Position numbers and translations under genes: made by a program. The notes under the pieces are model-generated. The model was not told the origin of the DNA, did not search any database, and saw nothing but the letters and a program-made list of their open reading frames with translations. A stretch of DNA of 64,000 bases from Gammaproteobacteria bacterium. Lineage in GTDB: Bacteria > Pseudomonadota > Gammaproteobacteria > RBG-16-57-12. This document shows positions 51,114-60,710 of this stretch, piece by piece. The stretch spans positions 1-64,000 of the forward strand of contig JAKIVC010000007.1 in NCBI GenBank assembly GCA_021647245.1, written 5' to 3'. Position 1 is the stretch's first letter. Every line of letters starts with the position of its first letter.

Positions 51114-51491
51114 ATGTTGGTGAAGTGGTTTTATTTATCACTGGGGCTTCTTTTTTTGGCGCTTGCCTTGGTGGGGGTGCTACTGCCTGGTTTGCCCACA
51201 ACCCCCTTTATTTTGCTGGCTGCGGGTTGTTTTGCAAAGTCATCCTCGCGGCTCTATAACGGGTTATTGGGTAACCGCCTGTTTGGGCCGATGATTCGCG
51301 ACTGGGAAGCTCACCGCGCCATCAGCCGTCGGGTGCGAAATATCGCGATGGCCTCCATGCTGTTTATGGGGGGGGTCTCTATATTTTTTATACTGGACCA
51401 ACTCTTTATCCAGTTACTGGTCGCTGCCATGGTTTTCATTGGAAGCTATGTAGTAATGCGTATTCGACTGACAGAATTGAGAGCAGATTAG
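51114..51491 (+). CDS. ybaN: DUF454/YbaN-family inner-membrane protein
   Basis: A 125-residue protein with about four transmembrane stretches. The family signature LLPGLPTTPFILLAAGCFAKSS is clear (residues ~20-40), followed by a cytoplasmic basic loop (DWEAHRAISRRVRN). Function is unknown; in E. coli ybaN lies near priC and apt. Start ATG 51114 is preferred over GTG 51090 because the signal-anchor helix begins just after it. A TATAAT box about 90 bases upstream may be its promoter. Confidence 0.85.
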   Translation: MLVKWFYLSLGLLFLALALVGVLLPGLPTTPFILLAAGCFAKSSSRLYNGLLGNRLFGPMIRDWEAHRAISRRVRNIAMASMLFMGGVSIFFILDQLFIQLLVAAMVFIGSYVVMRIRLTELRAD

Positions 51492-51544
51492 GCTTGTCTG
51501 CTCTTCGTTATGTGAGCTAAACCCTGTTATTTTTGGAGTTAAAA

Positions 51545-52057
51545 TTGAAAAAATTTGAACACTTTCTAGAGATGGTCATCTTTAACAGCCGTTGGCTGTT
51601 GGTGCCTTATTATCTTGGTTTGGTTTTTGCAATCGCACTACTCTTGGTGAAGTTTGTTAAAGAGTTTATTGGCTTTGCAACGATGGTTTTTACCGGTACC
51701 GGCACAGATGTCATTATTGGTATTCTTACGCTGGTAGATGTGGTATTGCTTTCAAACCTGCTGCTGATTATTGTTTTTGCCGGTTATGAAAATTTTGTAT
51801 CTAAAATTGATACCGGTGATAGTGAAGATCGTCCATCTTGGATGGGTTCTGTTAGCTTCTCAGATCTGAAAATGAAATTGATTGGCTCGATCGTTGCGAT
51901 CTCAGGTATTGAACTACTGAAGGCATTTGTTGCCGTTGGCGATGGCAGTCTTACCAATGAAGATCTCGCCTGGAAGGTCGGAATTCACTTGGTCTTTGTG
52001 GTGACCGGATTGCTGTTTGCGCTGTCGGATTGGTTAACCAGTAATAAGAAAAAATAA
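51545..52057 (+). CDS. yqhA: UPF0114/YqhA-family membrane protein
   Basis: A 170-residue protein of the YqhA family (TIGR00645). The N-terminus FEHFLEMVIFNSRWLLVPYY, a second helix LGLVFAIALLLVKFV and a conserved segment FVSKIDTGDSEDRPSWMGSV match family memory; four transmembrane helices are seen. Function is not established. TTG 51545 is chosen since GGAG lies six bases upstream and the protein then begins near the family start. Confidence 0.85.
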   Translation: MKKFEHFLEMVIFNSRWLLVPYYLGLVFAIALLLVKFVKEFIGFATMVFTGTGTDVIIGILTLVDVVLLSNLLLIIVFAGYENFVSKIDTGDSEDRPSWMGSVSFSDLKMKLIGSIVAISGIELLKAFVAVGDGSLTNEDLAWKVGIHLVFVVTGLLFALSDWLTSNKKK

Positions 52058-52099
52058 GTAGTCGCTGCTCGCTTTAGTTAGCGAGCGCAAGGGGATCTG

Positions 52100-52489
52100 A
52101 TGAAATTACTGTTACTTGTTTTCTCTTTAGTTTTAATCCAGGGGTGTACCAGTACACCCGATCGGCTTCATAATCTGGATATGTCGCTTATTGGTTATGA
52201 AAAAGCGCTACGCTGGGGACATGAAGATACACTGACTGGCTTCATGGCTTCTGGGCAGTCGATTAATACTGATTTGATTAAGCGCTTCAATCAGATCGAT
52301 ATCGCGGGTTATAACACCCTGGGGCGTACTCTTTCTGAGGATCTTAACCGGGCAGAGTTAACCGTGACGATTGATTACATTGATAAAGAGTCGATGAGTG
52401 TGCGCGATGTGATTGACAAGCAGGTTTGGGTTTACGACGAAGAGGTGGGGCGTTGGTTATTAGTGAGCACACTACCCTATTTCAAATAA
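52100..52489 (+). CDS. Small lipoprotein of unknown function
   Basis: A 129-residue predicted lipoprotein. MKLLLLVFSLVLIQGC is a short signal peptide with lipobox LIQGC (Cys16). The mature part has a helical start (LIGYEKALRWGHEDTLTGF) and a beta-rich end (LTVTIDYIDK, QVWVYDEEVGRWLLVS), resembling small NTF2-like or DUF lipoproteins, but I cannot name the family. AAGGGG precedes the ATG. It follows yqhA by 42 bases and may share its transcript. It converges on dusA. Confidence 0.8.
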   Translation: MKLLLLVFSLVLIQGCTSTPDRLHNLDMSLIGYEKALRWGHEDTLTGFMASGQSINTDLIKRFNQIDIAGYNTLGRTLSEDLNRAELTVTIDYIDKESMSVRDVIDKQVWVYDEEVGRWLLVSTLPYFK

Positions 52490-52570
52490 AATAGGGGTGC
52501 TTAGTGTATCCACCTTTTTTTCACTTCTCTCTTTCCTTTCCAGCCCCGCCTGTGCAGAGACCTCACTAAG

Positions 52571-53569
52571 TTACACATAGGGCTTATCAGTCTCGTTAAC
52601 TGAAATAAAGGATGCGGCTGTTCTTATGACACGGCTATCGGCACCTGACCGGTGAGCATTTTCACTTAGATGGCGACGCCAGGCACGTGCTCCAGGCATT
52701 CCCTGAAAGAGCCCCAGTATATGGCGAGTGATCTGATTTAACCGAACCCCACTCTTTAACTTCTGCTCTACATAGGGGTAAAAAAGCGCTAAAATTTCCA
52801 TTCGACTGAGTGGTGTAGTGGTGTTTTGGTAAAGGCGTTGATCTACCTGTGAAAGGATATAGGGGTTGTGGTAGGCTTCTCGGCCAATCATGACACCATC
52901 AACTTGCTCAAGGTGGGCAGCGGCTTCGTCGACTGTCTTAATGCCTCCATTGATACTGATCTGTAGCTGCGGGAAGTCACTTTTTAGTTGATAAACCCGT
53001 GGGTAGTTTAGTGGTGGGATTTCCCTGTTTTCTTTTGGGCTGAGACCACTTAGCCAGGCTTTGCGGGCATGGATAATGAAATGTTGGCATTGAGTTTGCG
53101 CAACCGTATCAATAAATTGATGTAAAAAGGGGTAGTCATCCTGTTGGTCTATGCCGGTACGGGTTTTTATTGTCACCGGTATCTGCACGGCGTGGCTTAT
53201 TGCATCAACACACTCAGCGACCAACGTGGCATCAGCCATCAGGCAGGCACCAAATCGCCCCTCTTGTACCCGGTCACTTGGGCAGCCCACATTAAGGTTG
53301 ATCTCATCATACCCATACTGCTCCACGATACGGGCGCACTCCGCTAGGTGACGGGGGTTGCTGCCGCCTAGCTGAATGGAGAGTGGGTGCTCACGTTCAT
53401 CAAACGCTAATAGGTAGTCACGGTCACCTTTTAGAATGGCCCCGCAGGTGATCATTTCTGTGTGGAGTTGGGTCTGCTGGGTGATTAGACGCATGAAGTA
53501 GCGGTAATGTCGATCACTCCAGTCGAGCATAGGTGCGATCGAGATGCGATGATGGGGTATTGGAGGCAT
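52571..53569 (-). CDS. dusA: tRNA-dihydrouridine(20/20a) synthase DusA
   Basis: A 332-residue FMN- and NADPH-dependent enzyme that reduces uridines in the tRNA D loop. The N-terminus RISIAPMLDWSDRHYRYFMR is typical of DusA. The catalytic Cys96 is in NLNVGCPSDRVQEGRFGACL, and the FMN phosphate region is INGGIKTVDEA and DGVMIGREAYHNPY. The TIM-barrel core and C-terminal helical domain are complete. No clear Shine-Dalgarno precedes ATG 53569. Confidence 0.96.
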   Translation of the reverse strand: MPPIPHHRISIAPMLDWSDRHYRYFMRLITQQTQLHTEMITCGAILKGDRDYLLAFDEREHPLSIQLGGSNPRHLAECARIVEQYGYDEINLNVGCPSDRVQEGRFGACLMADATLVAECVDAISHAVQIPVTIKTRTGIDQQDDYPFLHQFIDTVAQTQCQHFIIHARKAWLSGLSPKENREIPPLNYPRVYQLKSDFPQLQISINGGIKTVDEAAAHLEQVDGVMIGREAYHNPYILSQVDQRLYQNTTTPLSRMEILALFYPYVEQKLKSGVRLNQITRHILGLFQGMPGARAWRRHLSENAHRSGADSRVIRTAASFISVNETDKPYV

Positions 53570-53741
53570 TTGAGTGTTGAGTGCAGTCAGTTTAAGGTGC
53601 TCAGTATACGGTGAGTTGAGTTGTTTTGCAGGTCAGTTTTGTGGTTCGTCATGCAGCGCTCGCTTAGTGTGGATGTTTCATAGCGTTAGGTGTGGGTGCA
53701 AGAGGGAAGAATAGATGAGTCGTTTGGGCTAATATTTTGTC

Positions 53742-54527
53742 ATGAGGTTGGTTGATAGTCACTGTCACTTGGATTTTACGGTTTTTGAAAATGACCGTGA
53801 AGCGCTGCTGGCCAGATGTCGCCGACAAAAGATAACCGGCTTTGTTGTGCCGGGCGTTAATGCCGAGGGCTGGCCCGCATTGATCGATTTAGTGGATAAA
53901 ACCGAGGGCATGTATGGTGCGTTGGGACTGCATCCGTTATTTATGTCACAGCATCGCACAGAGGACCTGGTACGACTGAGGTCATTGCTTGGCTGTTGGC
54001 GTGCGGTGGCGGTCGGTGAGATCGGGCTTGATTTTTATCATGGTAAGGGCAAAGCGGTAGAGCAGACCATGCTTTTTGAGTCGCAATTATTGATGGCTAA
54101 AGCGTTTCGCTTGCCGGTAATGCTTCATGTGCGAAAGGCTCATGATCAAGTTTTGGCGCTGTTGCGGCGCATTCGTCCAGACGGTGGTATTGTGCACGCA
54201 TTTTCGGGTAGCGAGCAGCAGGCTCAGCAGTATATTGCGTTGGGTTTCTCTCTGGGCGTGGGCGGTGCGGCTACTTATGAGCGGGCGAAACGTTTACGGC
54301 GTACATTGTCTCAACTGCCTTTGACCTCTTTGGTATTGGAGAGCGATTCACCCGATATGCTGCCCGCAGGTACGGCGCGAGGGGGGCGTAATACCCCGCT
54401 CTGTTTACTGCCGGTTGTGAAGGTACTGTCTGAGTTGCACCAGTGTTCGGTTGCTCATATTGCCTATCAAACCACAAATAATGTGGCTTCGCTCCTTAAA
54501 TTGCCATTGGGTAGCAAGAGTCCATAG
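53742..54527 (+). CDS. TatD-family metal-dependent hydrolase (YjjV-like)
   Basis: A 261-residue amidohydrolase-fold protein of the TatD DNase family. Metal ligands are visible: His7 and His9 in DSHCHLD, Glu in AVGEIGLDFYHGK, His in MLHVRKAHD, His in IVHAFSGS and Asp in ESDSPDMLPAG. The sequence between them resembles the YjjV branch more than TatD or YcfH. Members are metal-dependent nucleases; the physiological substrate is not settled. No strong Shine-Dalgarno precedes the ATG. The T2SS operon begins 69 bases downstream. Confidence 0.9.
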   Translation: MRLVDSHCHLDFTVFENDREALLARCRRQKITGFVVPGVNAEGWPALIDLVDKTEGMYGALGLHPLFMSQHRTEDLVRLRSLLGCWRAVAVGEIGLDFYHGKGKAVEQTMLFESQLLMAKAFRLPVMLHVRKAHDQVLALLRRIRPDGGIVHAFSGSEQQAQQYIALGFSLGVGGAATYERAKRLRRTLSQLPLTSLVLESDSPDMLPAGTARGGRNTPLCLLPVVKVLSELHQCSVAHIAYQTTNNVASLLKLPLGSKSP

Positions 54528-54596
54528 CTCTATGGACAGGAAACATGTCATAATTCAGTTAGTTTGTAATGACAACAGCAGGGTGTTAGGAATTCA

Positions 54597-55469
54597 ATGA
54601 CAGGGGATTTTATAAAGCTATGGCAGCGTGCGTCACAGTCGTCATTGCCAACGCTGATTTTTGTGGCTCTTATCCTGTTGTTAGCCTATCAGCTTGCCTG
54701 TTCGACGTGGTATTGGCTCTCCCCCCCCTGGCAAAATAGAGGCTATGTGGCTGTCGAAAAAAATGAGCATACGTACAGTGATCTGGCTGTTTTAGATATC
54801 AACGCAATCTCCCGTTATCAGCTTTTTGGAAAACGGCTTCAGCATGTCGCTGAGGCGACTGAGCCGGTTGTTGCGCCTGAGACAAAACTTAAGCTTGAAC
54901 TGCGTGGTGTTATTGCCACTGGTGACTCTTTTGGTGCGGCCATTATTGCGGACGATAGGCGGCGTGAAGGGTACTACCGTATTGGTGATGAGCTGCCTGG
55001 CGGGGTAGGGCTGCATGAGGTTTTTGCTGATAGAGTTATTCTGGATCGCGATGGTGTATATGAAACATTAACGCTACCCAGCAAGCGTATGTCGTTTACG
55101 GATACAAAAGAGCGCGGTCGCTCAACACGGGCCAGTACGGCCATCAGCGAGGAGGCTACACAGCTTCTGCACAATTATCGAGAGCTGCTACTGAATGACC
55201 CTCAGCAGTTAATAGGGGCTGTGCGCACCTTCCCGGTGAGACGGAATGGGCAGCTGGTGGGATACCGCATTGCGCCGGGGCGAGATAGAAGCTTATTGAA
55301 CAAGTTTGGTTTGCGCCCGGGGGATATCGTGACCACAGTGAATGGTATTTCACTTAATAGTCCCGCTAACGGTTTGGCGGTGATGCAAAAACTTAATAGT
55401 GCTCAATCTCTTTCACTGGAAGTGGAGAGAAATGGTCGAAATCAATCTTTCCAGTTCTCACTGGAGTAA
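54597..55469 (+). CDS. gspC: Type II secretion protein C
   Basis: A 290-residue bitopic inner-membrane protein that links the T2SS platform to the outer-membrane secretin. One transmembrane helix (TLIFVALILLLAYQLACS, ~19-36) is followed by the HR domain (~95-160, LELRGVIATGDSFGAAIIAD). A C-terminal PDZ-like domain (~215-290) contains LLNKFGLRPGDIVTTVNGIS. The gene opens gspC-L; TAGGA lies upstream of ATG 54597. Confidence 0.93.
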   Translation: MTGDFIKLWQRASQSSLPTLIFVALILLLAYQLACSTWYWLSPPWQNRGYVAVEKNEHTYSDLAVLDINAISRYQLFGKRLQHVAEATEPVVAPETKLKLELRGVIATGDSFGAAIIADDRRREGYYRIGDELPGGVGLHEVFADRVILDRDGVYETLTLPSKRMSFTDTKERGRSTRASTAISEEATQLLHNYRELLLNDPQQLIGAVRTFPVRRNGQLVGYRIAPGRDRSLLNKFGLRPGDIVTTVNGISLNSPANGLAVMQKLNSAQSLSLEVERNGRNQSFQFSLE

Positions 55470-55478
55470 CAAGTCAGC

Positions 55479-57512
55479 ATGTCAGGAAATTCTATGGGAC
55501 AGACCGGTAAAAACAGAGCGATACACTCTCGGTTTTGGAAAAAAACAGCCATCATCGTTGCACTCTGTCTGCTTTCGGGTGGGGTTCAGGCGGCCATTAC
55601 CTTGAACCTCAAGGATGCCGAAATTGGTGCGGTGGTTGAGATGGTCTCAAAAGAGACCGGTAAAAACTTTGTGGTAGACCCTCGGGTCAAGGGCAAGGTG
55701 ACAGTGATCTCATCCCACCCCATGGAGAAAGAGCAGCTGTATGAGGTGTTTCTTTCACTTCTGGATGTGCATGGCTTTGCCGCAGTGGAGAGTGGTGACA
55801 TTATTAAAATAGTCCCGGCAGCCAATGCAAAACACATTGGTGGCGATGTGCGCTCGAAGGTGACAACCGGTGATGCCCACGTTACCCGTGTGGTGCAAAT
55901 TCAGAACGTCTCAGGCGCTCAGTTGGTGCCGATTTTGCGCCCACTTGTGCCCCCCCAGGGGCACTTGGCTGCCCATGCACAGAGTAATAGCCTGATTATC
56001 TCCAGCCGAGCCTCTACGGTTGAGCGCTTGCTGTCGATTATCAAACGCATTGACCTCCCCTCCAGTGGGGCCATTGAAATTGTACCGTTGCAACACGCGT
56101 CTGCCACGGAAGTGGTGCGGGTGTTAACGAGCCTGCAACAGCAAGGGCGCAAGGCGGACCCGCAAGCCACCGCATCCACCCTGGTGGCTGATGAGCGAAC
56201 CAACAGCATATTACTGGGTGGTGACCCTACTGAGCGATTACGTCTGCGAGCATTAATTACCCATCTGGATTCACCCACAGAAAATATTGGTAACACTCAT
56301 GTTATCTATCTGAAATTTGCAAAAGCGAAAGAGTTGTTGACGGTGCTGACGGGGGTTGCTGAAGGACAGGTCAAGGGGAACAGTGGCAGTAAAACACCCA
56401 CTGCTACGGCAAAAAATAATTTTCAAATTCAGGCGGATGAAAACACCAATGCACTGGTGATTACCGCTTCACCTGAGATGTTTCGCTCGCTGCGCTCAGT
56501 GATTCAAAAGTTGGATATACGACGTGCCCAGGTCTTGATTGAGGCGGTGATTGCTGAGGTGCAGATGGACAAAACTGCAGAGCTGGGTGTGCAGTGGCTG
56601 GTTGGCAGCAAGGGAAGCGGTGTTGCGCCTGTCGGGGTGGTGAACTTTGGTGGCTCCGGATCCAGTATTGTCGGCTTGGCAGCGGCAGCCGCTTCAGGTG
56701 GGGCGGTAGTGCCTAGCATACAAGGGGCACTGTTTGGCGCAGGTCGTATGAGTGACAATGGCGTGAGCTTTGCCGCACTGATTCGTGCGCTGGACGGTAG
56801 TGGTGCTTCCAATGTGCTCTCTACACCCAATATTGTGACCTTGGATAATCAGGAGGCCGAAATTGTTGTCGGTCAAACGGTTCCCTTTTTGACGGGTTCT
56901 TACACGAGTACGGGAGCCAGCTCCTCAGCCACCAACCCTTTTCAAACCATCAAACGTGAAAATGTCGGTTTGACGCTAAAGGTGCTACCGCAAATTAATG
57001 CGGGTAACTCGGTAAAGCTCGATATAGAACAGAAGGTGGATAGCCTGGCCGCCAGCGCAGTCAATGCGGCTGATATTATTACCAACACCCGCTCCTTTAA
57101 AACCAGTGTTATTGTGGATGACGGTAAAATGATTGTTCTGGGTGGCCTGATCAAGGATGAGTTGATTGAGAGCGAGCAAAAGGTACCACTGTTGGGTGAT
57201 ATTCCACTGTTGGGGGCGCTGTTTCGACACAAACAAACCACTAAGCTTAAGACAAATCTTATGGTTTTCCTCAAACCCACGGTGTTGCGTACCAGTAATG
57301 ACAGTGTGAGAGCAACCAACGAAAAGTATAACGCTATCCGCCAGTACCAAATGCAACACGGTAGTCGTGGTGTGGGGTTAATGCCTGAAGAGACCGCACC
57401 TCTGCTGATAGAAGACGAGCCTGGATTGCGTTATCAAACGACCCCAGCCCCCTCTGGCAAGGTGGAGAAGGTAGATGACTTCCTAGAGAGTGATATTTTT
57501 GTCGATGGATGA
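55479..57512 (+). CDS. gspD: Type II secretion secretin GspD
   Basis: A 677-residue outer-membrane secretin forming the exit pore. The signal peptide ends around VQA (residue ~38). Periplasmic N0 (ITLNLKDAEIGAVVEMVSKE) and repeated N1-N3 domains (VVQIQNVSGAQLVPILRPLV, VIYLKFAKAKELLTVLTGV) follow. The C-terminal secretin domain has VLSTPNIVTLDNQEAEIVVG, VPFLTGSYTS, the IKRENVGLTLKVLPQIN strand and GGLIKDELIESEQKVPLLGD. The segment after ~640 may be the S domain. It overlaps gspE by eight bases. Confidence 0.96.
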   Translation: MSGNSMGQTGKNRAIHSRFWKKTAIIVALCLLSGGVQAAITLNLKDAEIGAVVEMVSKETGKNFVVDPRVKGKVTVISSHPMEKEQLYEVFLSLLDVHGFAAVESGDIIKIVPAANAKHIGGDVRSKVTTGDAHVTRVVQIQNVSGAQLVPILRPLVPPQGHLAAHAQSNSLIISSRASTVERLLSIIKRIDLPSSGAIEIVPLQHASATEVVRVLTSLQQQGRKADPQATASTLVADERTNSILLGGDPTERLRLRALITHLDSPTENIGNTHVIYLKFAKAKELLTVLTGVAEGQVKGNSGSKTPTATAKNNFQIQADENTNALVITASPEMFRSLRSVIQKLDIRRAQVLIEAVIAEVQMDKTAELGVQWLVGSKGSGVAPVGVVNFGGSGSSIVGLAAAAASGGAVVPSIQGALFGAGRMSDNGVSFAALIRALDGSGASNVLSTPNIVTLDNQEAEIVVGQTVPFLTGSYTSTGASSSATNPFQTIKRENVGLTLKVLPQINAGNSVKLDIEQKVDSLAASAVNAADIITNTRSFKTSVIVDDGKMIVLGGLIKDELIESEQKVPLLGDIPLLGALFRHKQTTKLKTNLMVFLKPTVLRTSNDSVRATNEKYNAIRQYQMQHGSRGVGLMPEETAPLLIEDEPGLRYQTTPAPSGKVEKVDDFLESDIFVDG

Positions 57513-59016
57513 GCAGCAGCCTAAAGCGGTAGACCACAGTATCAGCTTCCTGCCGAGAGTCCCCTTTGCATTTGCCAAGCGCCACGGTGTGCTGCTGAAT
57601 GGATATGATGGTGCGGCTGCATCGGTGGTTTGTCGCGAGGGTGTGGCGAGTCAGGCCATTACAGAGTTACAGCGCTTTCTGGAGTGCCCCATGGCGCTAG
57701 AAGAGGTGCCGCTGGCCGAGTTTGATGTGCGGCTGCAAAAACAGTACGAACTCGGCTCTGAGCAGGCGATTACCGCCGCTGATGATATTGATGAAGACCT
57801 TGACCTGTTTCAGGTTGCAGACCAGCTGCCTGAGCCGGAAGATCTACTCGAAAGTGAAGATGATGCTCCCATTATTCGCCTGATCAATGCGCTGCTGGCG
57901 CAGGCGATCAAAGAGGGCTCCTCGGATATTCATATCGAGCCTTACGAAAAACATATGGTGGTGCGTTTTCGTATTGATGGTGTGCTGCGCGAAGTGCTGC
58001 GCCCCAAACGGGTATTAGCGCCGCTGTTGGTCTCCCGTATTAAGGTAATGGCGCGGCTCGATATTGCTGAAAAACGCCTGCCACAAGATGGGCGCATCTC
58101 ATTAAAAATAGCCGGTAGAGCTGTCGACGTGCGGGTCTCCACACTGCCGACTGGGCAAGGTGAGCGGGTGGTGATGCGTCTATTGGATAAACAGGCGGGG
58201 TGCTTAACACTTGAGCAGTTGGGCATGGAGGCAGGTGCAATGGCGGGGATGGATCGCATTATCCACAAGCCCCATGGTGTTCTGCTGGTAACCGGGCCGA
58301 CCGGATCGGGCAAATCAACCACGCTCTACGCCTCTCTGATGCGCATTAATAATAACCAGCGAAATATCATGACCGTTGAAGACCCCATCGAGTATTCATT
58401 GGAAGGGGTGAGTCAGACCAATGTTAACACTAAGGTGAACATGAGCTTTGCCCGTGGTTTACGGGCTATTTTACGCCAGGATCCCGATGTGGTGATGGTG
58501 GGCGAGGTGCGTGACCTGGAGACCGCAGAGATTGCAGTTCAGGCCAGTTTGACAGGGCACCTGGTAATGTCCACCTTGCATACCAACAGTGCGGTGGGTG
58601 CTGTGACCCGTTTGCGTGATATGGGGGTTGAGCCATTTTTACTCTCTTCCAGCCTGTTAGGCGTGCTGGCACAGCGTCTGGTGCGGGTGCTCTGCACACG
58701 CTGTAAAGAGGTGCGAACAGCCTCTGAGGTGGATTGCCGCACCCTGAGTGTTGAGTGTGAAATACCACCGGAGCTCTGTTATCCCGCAGGCTGCGATCAT
58801 TGTGGTCAGACAGGATACATTGGTCGAACCGGAATCTACGAGTTGATCGAGATGGATGAGACGCTGCGTGTCATGATTCACGATGGTGCGGGTGAACATC
58901 AAATGGAGGCCTATGCACACCAACACTCAAAAACCATTTTCCAGGATGGTGTGCGCCGGGTGCTTGCGGGCGAAACCTCACTGGAAGAGGTGTTGCGAGT
59001 AACACGCGAGGATTAA
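57505..59016 (+). CDS. gspE: Type II secretion ATPase GspE
   Basis: A 503-residue cytoplasmic ATPase that powers pseudopilus assembly. The N-terminal domain that contacts GspL is followed by the PAS-like HIHIEP-type motif (SSDIHIEPYEKH, ~139-150). Walker A is GPTGSGKST (264-272), the Asp box MTVEDPIEY, and the Walker B region PDVVMVGEVRD. The tetracysteine zinc motif CTRCK...CDHCGQTGYIGRTGI is intact. ATG 57505 overlaps the gspD stop; an in-frame GTG at 57490 is less likely. Confidence 0.96.
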   Translation: MDEQQPKAVDHSISFLPRVPFAFAKRHGVLLNGYDGAAASVVCREGVASQAITELQRFLECPMALEEVPLAEFDVRLQKQYELGSEQAITAADDIDEDLDLFQVADQLPEPEDLLESEDDAPIIRLINALLAQAIKEGSSDIHIEPYEKHMVVRFRIDGVLREVLRPKRVLAPLLVSRIKVMARLDIAEKRLPQDGRISLKIAGRAVDVRVSTLPTGQGERVVMRLLDKQAGCLTLEQLGMEAGAMAGMDRIIHKPHGVLLVTGPTGSGKSTTLYASLMRINNNQRNIMTVEDPIEYSLEGVSQTNVNTKVNMSFARGLRAILRQDPDVVMVGEVRDLETAEIAVQASLTGHLVMSTLHTNSAVGAVTRLRDMGVEPFLLSSSLLGVLAQRLVRVLCTRCKEVRTASEVDCRTLSVECEIPPELCYPAGCDHCGQTGYIGRTGIYELIEMDETLRVMIHDGAGEHQMEAYAHQHSKTIFQDGVRRVLAGETSLEEVLRVTRED

Positions 59017-59019
59017 GCC

Positions 59020-60234
59020 ATGGCTGCATTCGAATATTTAGCAGTGGATGAAGCGGGCCGTGAACAAAAAGGCGTGCTGGAGGGGGATGCGCCACGACAG
59101 ATTCGCCAGCAGTTGCGGGAAAAGGGCTGGATGCCGCTTGAGGTAAATGCGGTTAAACAGAAGGTGAGCCGTCGCGGCTTTAGTTTGAGCCGCCCCTCGC
59201 GTATTTCGAATAATGATCTGGCGATGATTACTCGTCAATTGGCGACCCTGATTCGTTCCGGGGTGCCCGTTGAAGAGTCCTTGCGTATCGCATCGCAACA
59301 GGCCAGCAAGGGGCGCTCCCAATCAGTATTGGTGGCGATTCGCTCCCGTGTGCTTGAGGGGCACGGGCTGGCTGCTGGCATGAGTGAATTTCCACAAATA
59401 TTCTCAGAAATGTACCGGGCAACGGTTGCCGCAGGCGAGCAGTCTGGGCACCTGGAGTTGGTATTGGAACGTCTGGCTGACTACGCTGAAGGTGCATTGC
59501 AGGTAGGGCAGAAGATGATGCTGGCGTTGATCTACCCTTTGGCGCTCACACTGGTGGCATTGGGAGCTATTATGTTTCTAACCGCTTACGTCGTGCCACA
59601 GGTTGTAGAGGTGTTTGAGGGGCTTGATAAAGCGCTCCCCCCCTTGACCATTGCGGTGATTGGGGCAAGTGATATCATTCGTGGCTACTGGCTGATTATG
59701 CTGATCATCCTTATGTTGGGTGTCGCAGGCTTCAAATACCTGTTGCGGATGCTCTCCTTTCGTCGCCAGTTTCACCACATCTTGCTGCGTATTCCCGTGG
59801 TTTCAAAAGTTTTAAAAGGGGTAGACGCTTCACGCTTTGCGCGTACCTTCGGTACACTACTGGGCGCGGGTGTGCCTGCGCTTGAGGCAATGAATATTTC
59901 GGCCCAGGTGATGTCTAACATCCCGATGCGTGATGCGATACAAAAAGGTGCGAGAAAACTGCGTGAAGGCGCGAGTCTGCAAGTGGCACTGGGTACGGGT
60001 GGTTATTTCCCGCCGATCATGCTGCACCTGGTCGCAAGTGGCGAGGCGAGTGGCAATGTAGAAGAGATGCTGTTTCGTTCAGCAGAAACCCTTGAGCGCG
60101 AGCTGGATACACTGCGCGGTACCTTATTAGGCTTTATGGAGCCGCTGATCATTTTGTTAATGGGTGGTTTGGTGATGGTGATTGTAATGGCGATATTGAT
60201 GCCGATCCTTGATCTTAATCAGCTCATTCAATAA
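59020..60234 (+). CDS. gspF: Type II secretion inner-membrane protein GspF
   Basis: A 404-residue platform protein. Two homologous cytoplasmic domains are seen (FEYLAVDEAGREQKGVLEGD, LATLIRSGVPVEESLRIAS and FGTLLGAGVPALEAMNIS). Three transmembrane helices occur at ~170-190, ~220-240 and the C-terminus (PLIILLMGGLVMVIVMAIL). GAGGA ends gspE and serves ATG 59020 three bases after its stop. Confidence 0.96.
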   Translation: MAAFEYLAVDEAGREQKGVLEGDAPRQIRQQLREKGWMPLEVNAVKQKVSRRGFSLSRPSRISNNDLAMITRQLATLIRSGVPVEESLRIASQQASKGRSQSVLVAIRSRVLEGHGLAAGMSEFPQIFSEMYRATVAAGEQSGHLELVLERLADYAEGALQVGQKMMLALIYPLALTLVALGAIMFLTAYVVPQVVEVFEGLDKALPPLTIAVIGASDIIRGYWLIMLIILMLGVAGFKYLLRMLSFRRQFHHILLRIPVVSKVLKGVDASRFARTFGTLLGAGVPALEAMNISAQVMSNIPMRDAIQKGARKLREGASLQVALGTGGYFPPIMLHLVASGEASGNVEEMLFRSAETLERELDTLRGTLLGFMEPLIILLMGGLVMVIVMAILMPILDLNQLIQ

Positions 60235-60252
60235 TCAACTTAGGAAAGGCAT

Positions 60253-60687
60253 ATGAACTTTAAAAGAGAGCAGCAACGTGGCTTTACGTTGATAGAGCTG
60301 ATCGTTGTTATCGTTATTCTCGGGGTGCTGGCCACGATTGTGGTTCCCAAAGTAATGGATCGCCCCGATGATGCGCGTATTGCAAAAGCAAAACAGGATA
60401 TCCGGGCACTACAGACCGCTCTGGATCTGTACAAACTGGATAACTACAACCACCCCAGTACTGATCAGGGGTTAGAAGCATTGGTGAGCAAGCCAGCAGG
60501 CTCTCCCGCCCCCAAAAACTGGAAAAGCGGGGGTTATCTGGATCGCCTGCCAAAAGATCCGTGGGGTAATGAATATCTCTACCTGAAGCCCGGTAGCCGC
60601 GGAGGTGCGGTTGATATCTATTCATTGGGTGCAGATGGTCGCCAGGGGGGAGAGGGTGCAGATGCGGATGTGGGTAATTGGGAGTAA
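60253..60687 (+). CDS. gspG: Type II secretion major pseudopilin GspG
   Basis: A 144-residue major pseudopilin. The prepilin leader is cleaved by GspO between Gly10 and Phe11 (QRG/FTLIELIVV), with the conserved Glu at +5. The C-terminal calcium-binding beta region is present (KDPWGNEYLYL, DIYSLGADGRQGGEG). AGGAAAGG precedes ATG 60253. Confidence 0.97.
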   Translation: MNFKREQQRGFTLIELIVVIVILGVLATIVVPKVMDRPDDARIAKAKQDIRALQTALDLYKLDNYNHPSTDQGLEALVSKPAGSPAPKNWKSGGYLDRLPKDPWGNEYLYLKPGSRGGAVDIYSLGADGRQGGEGADADVGNWE

Positions 60688-60710
60688 AAATAAGCAGCGG
60701 GAACTGTCCA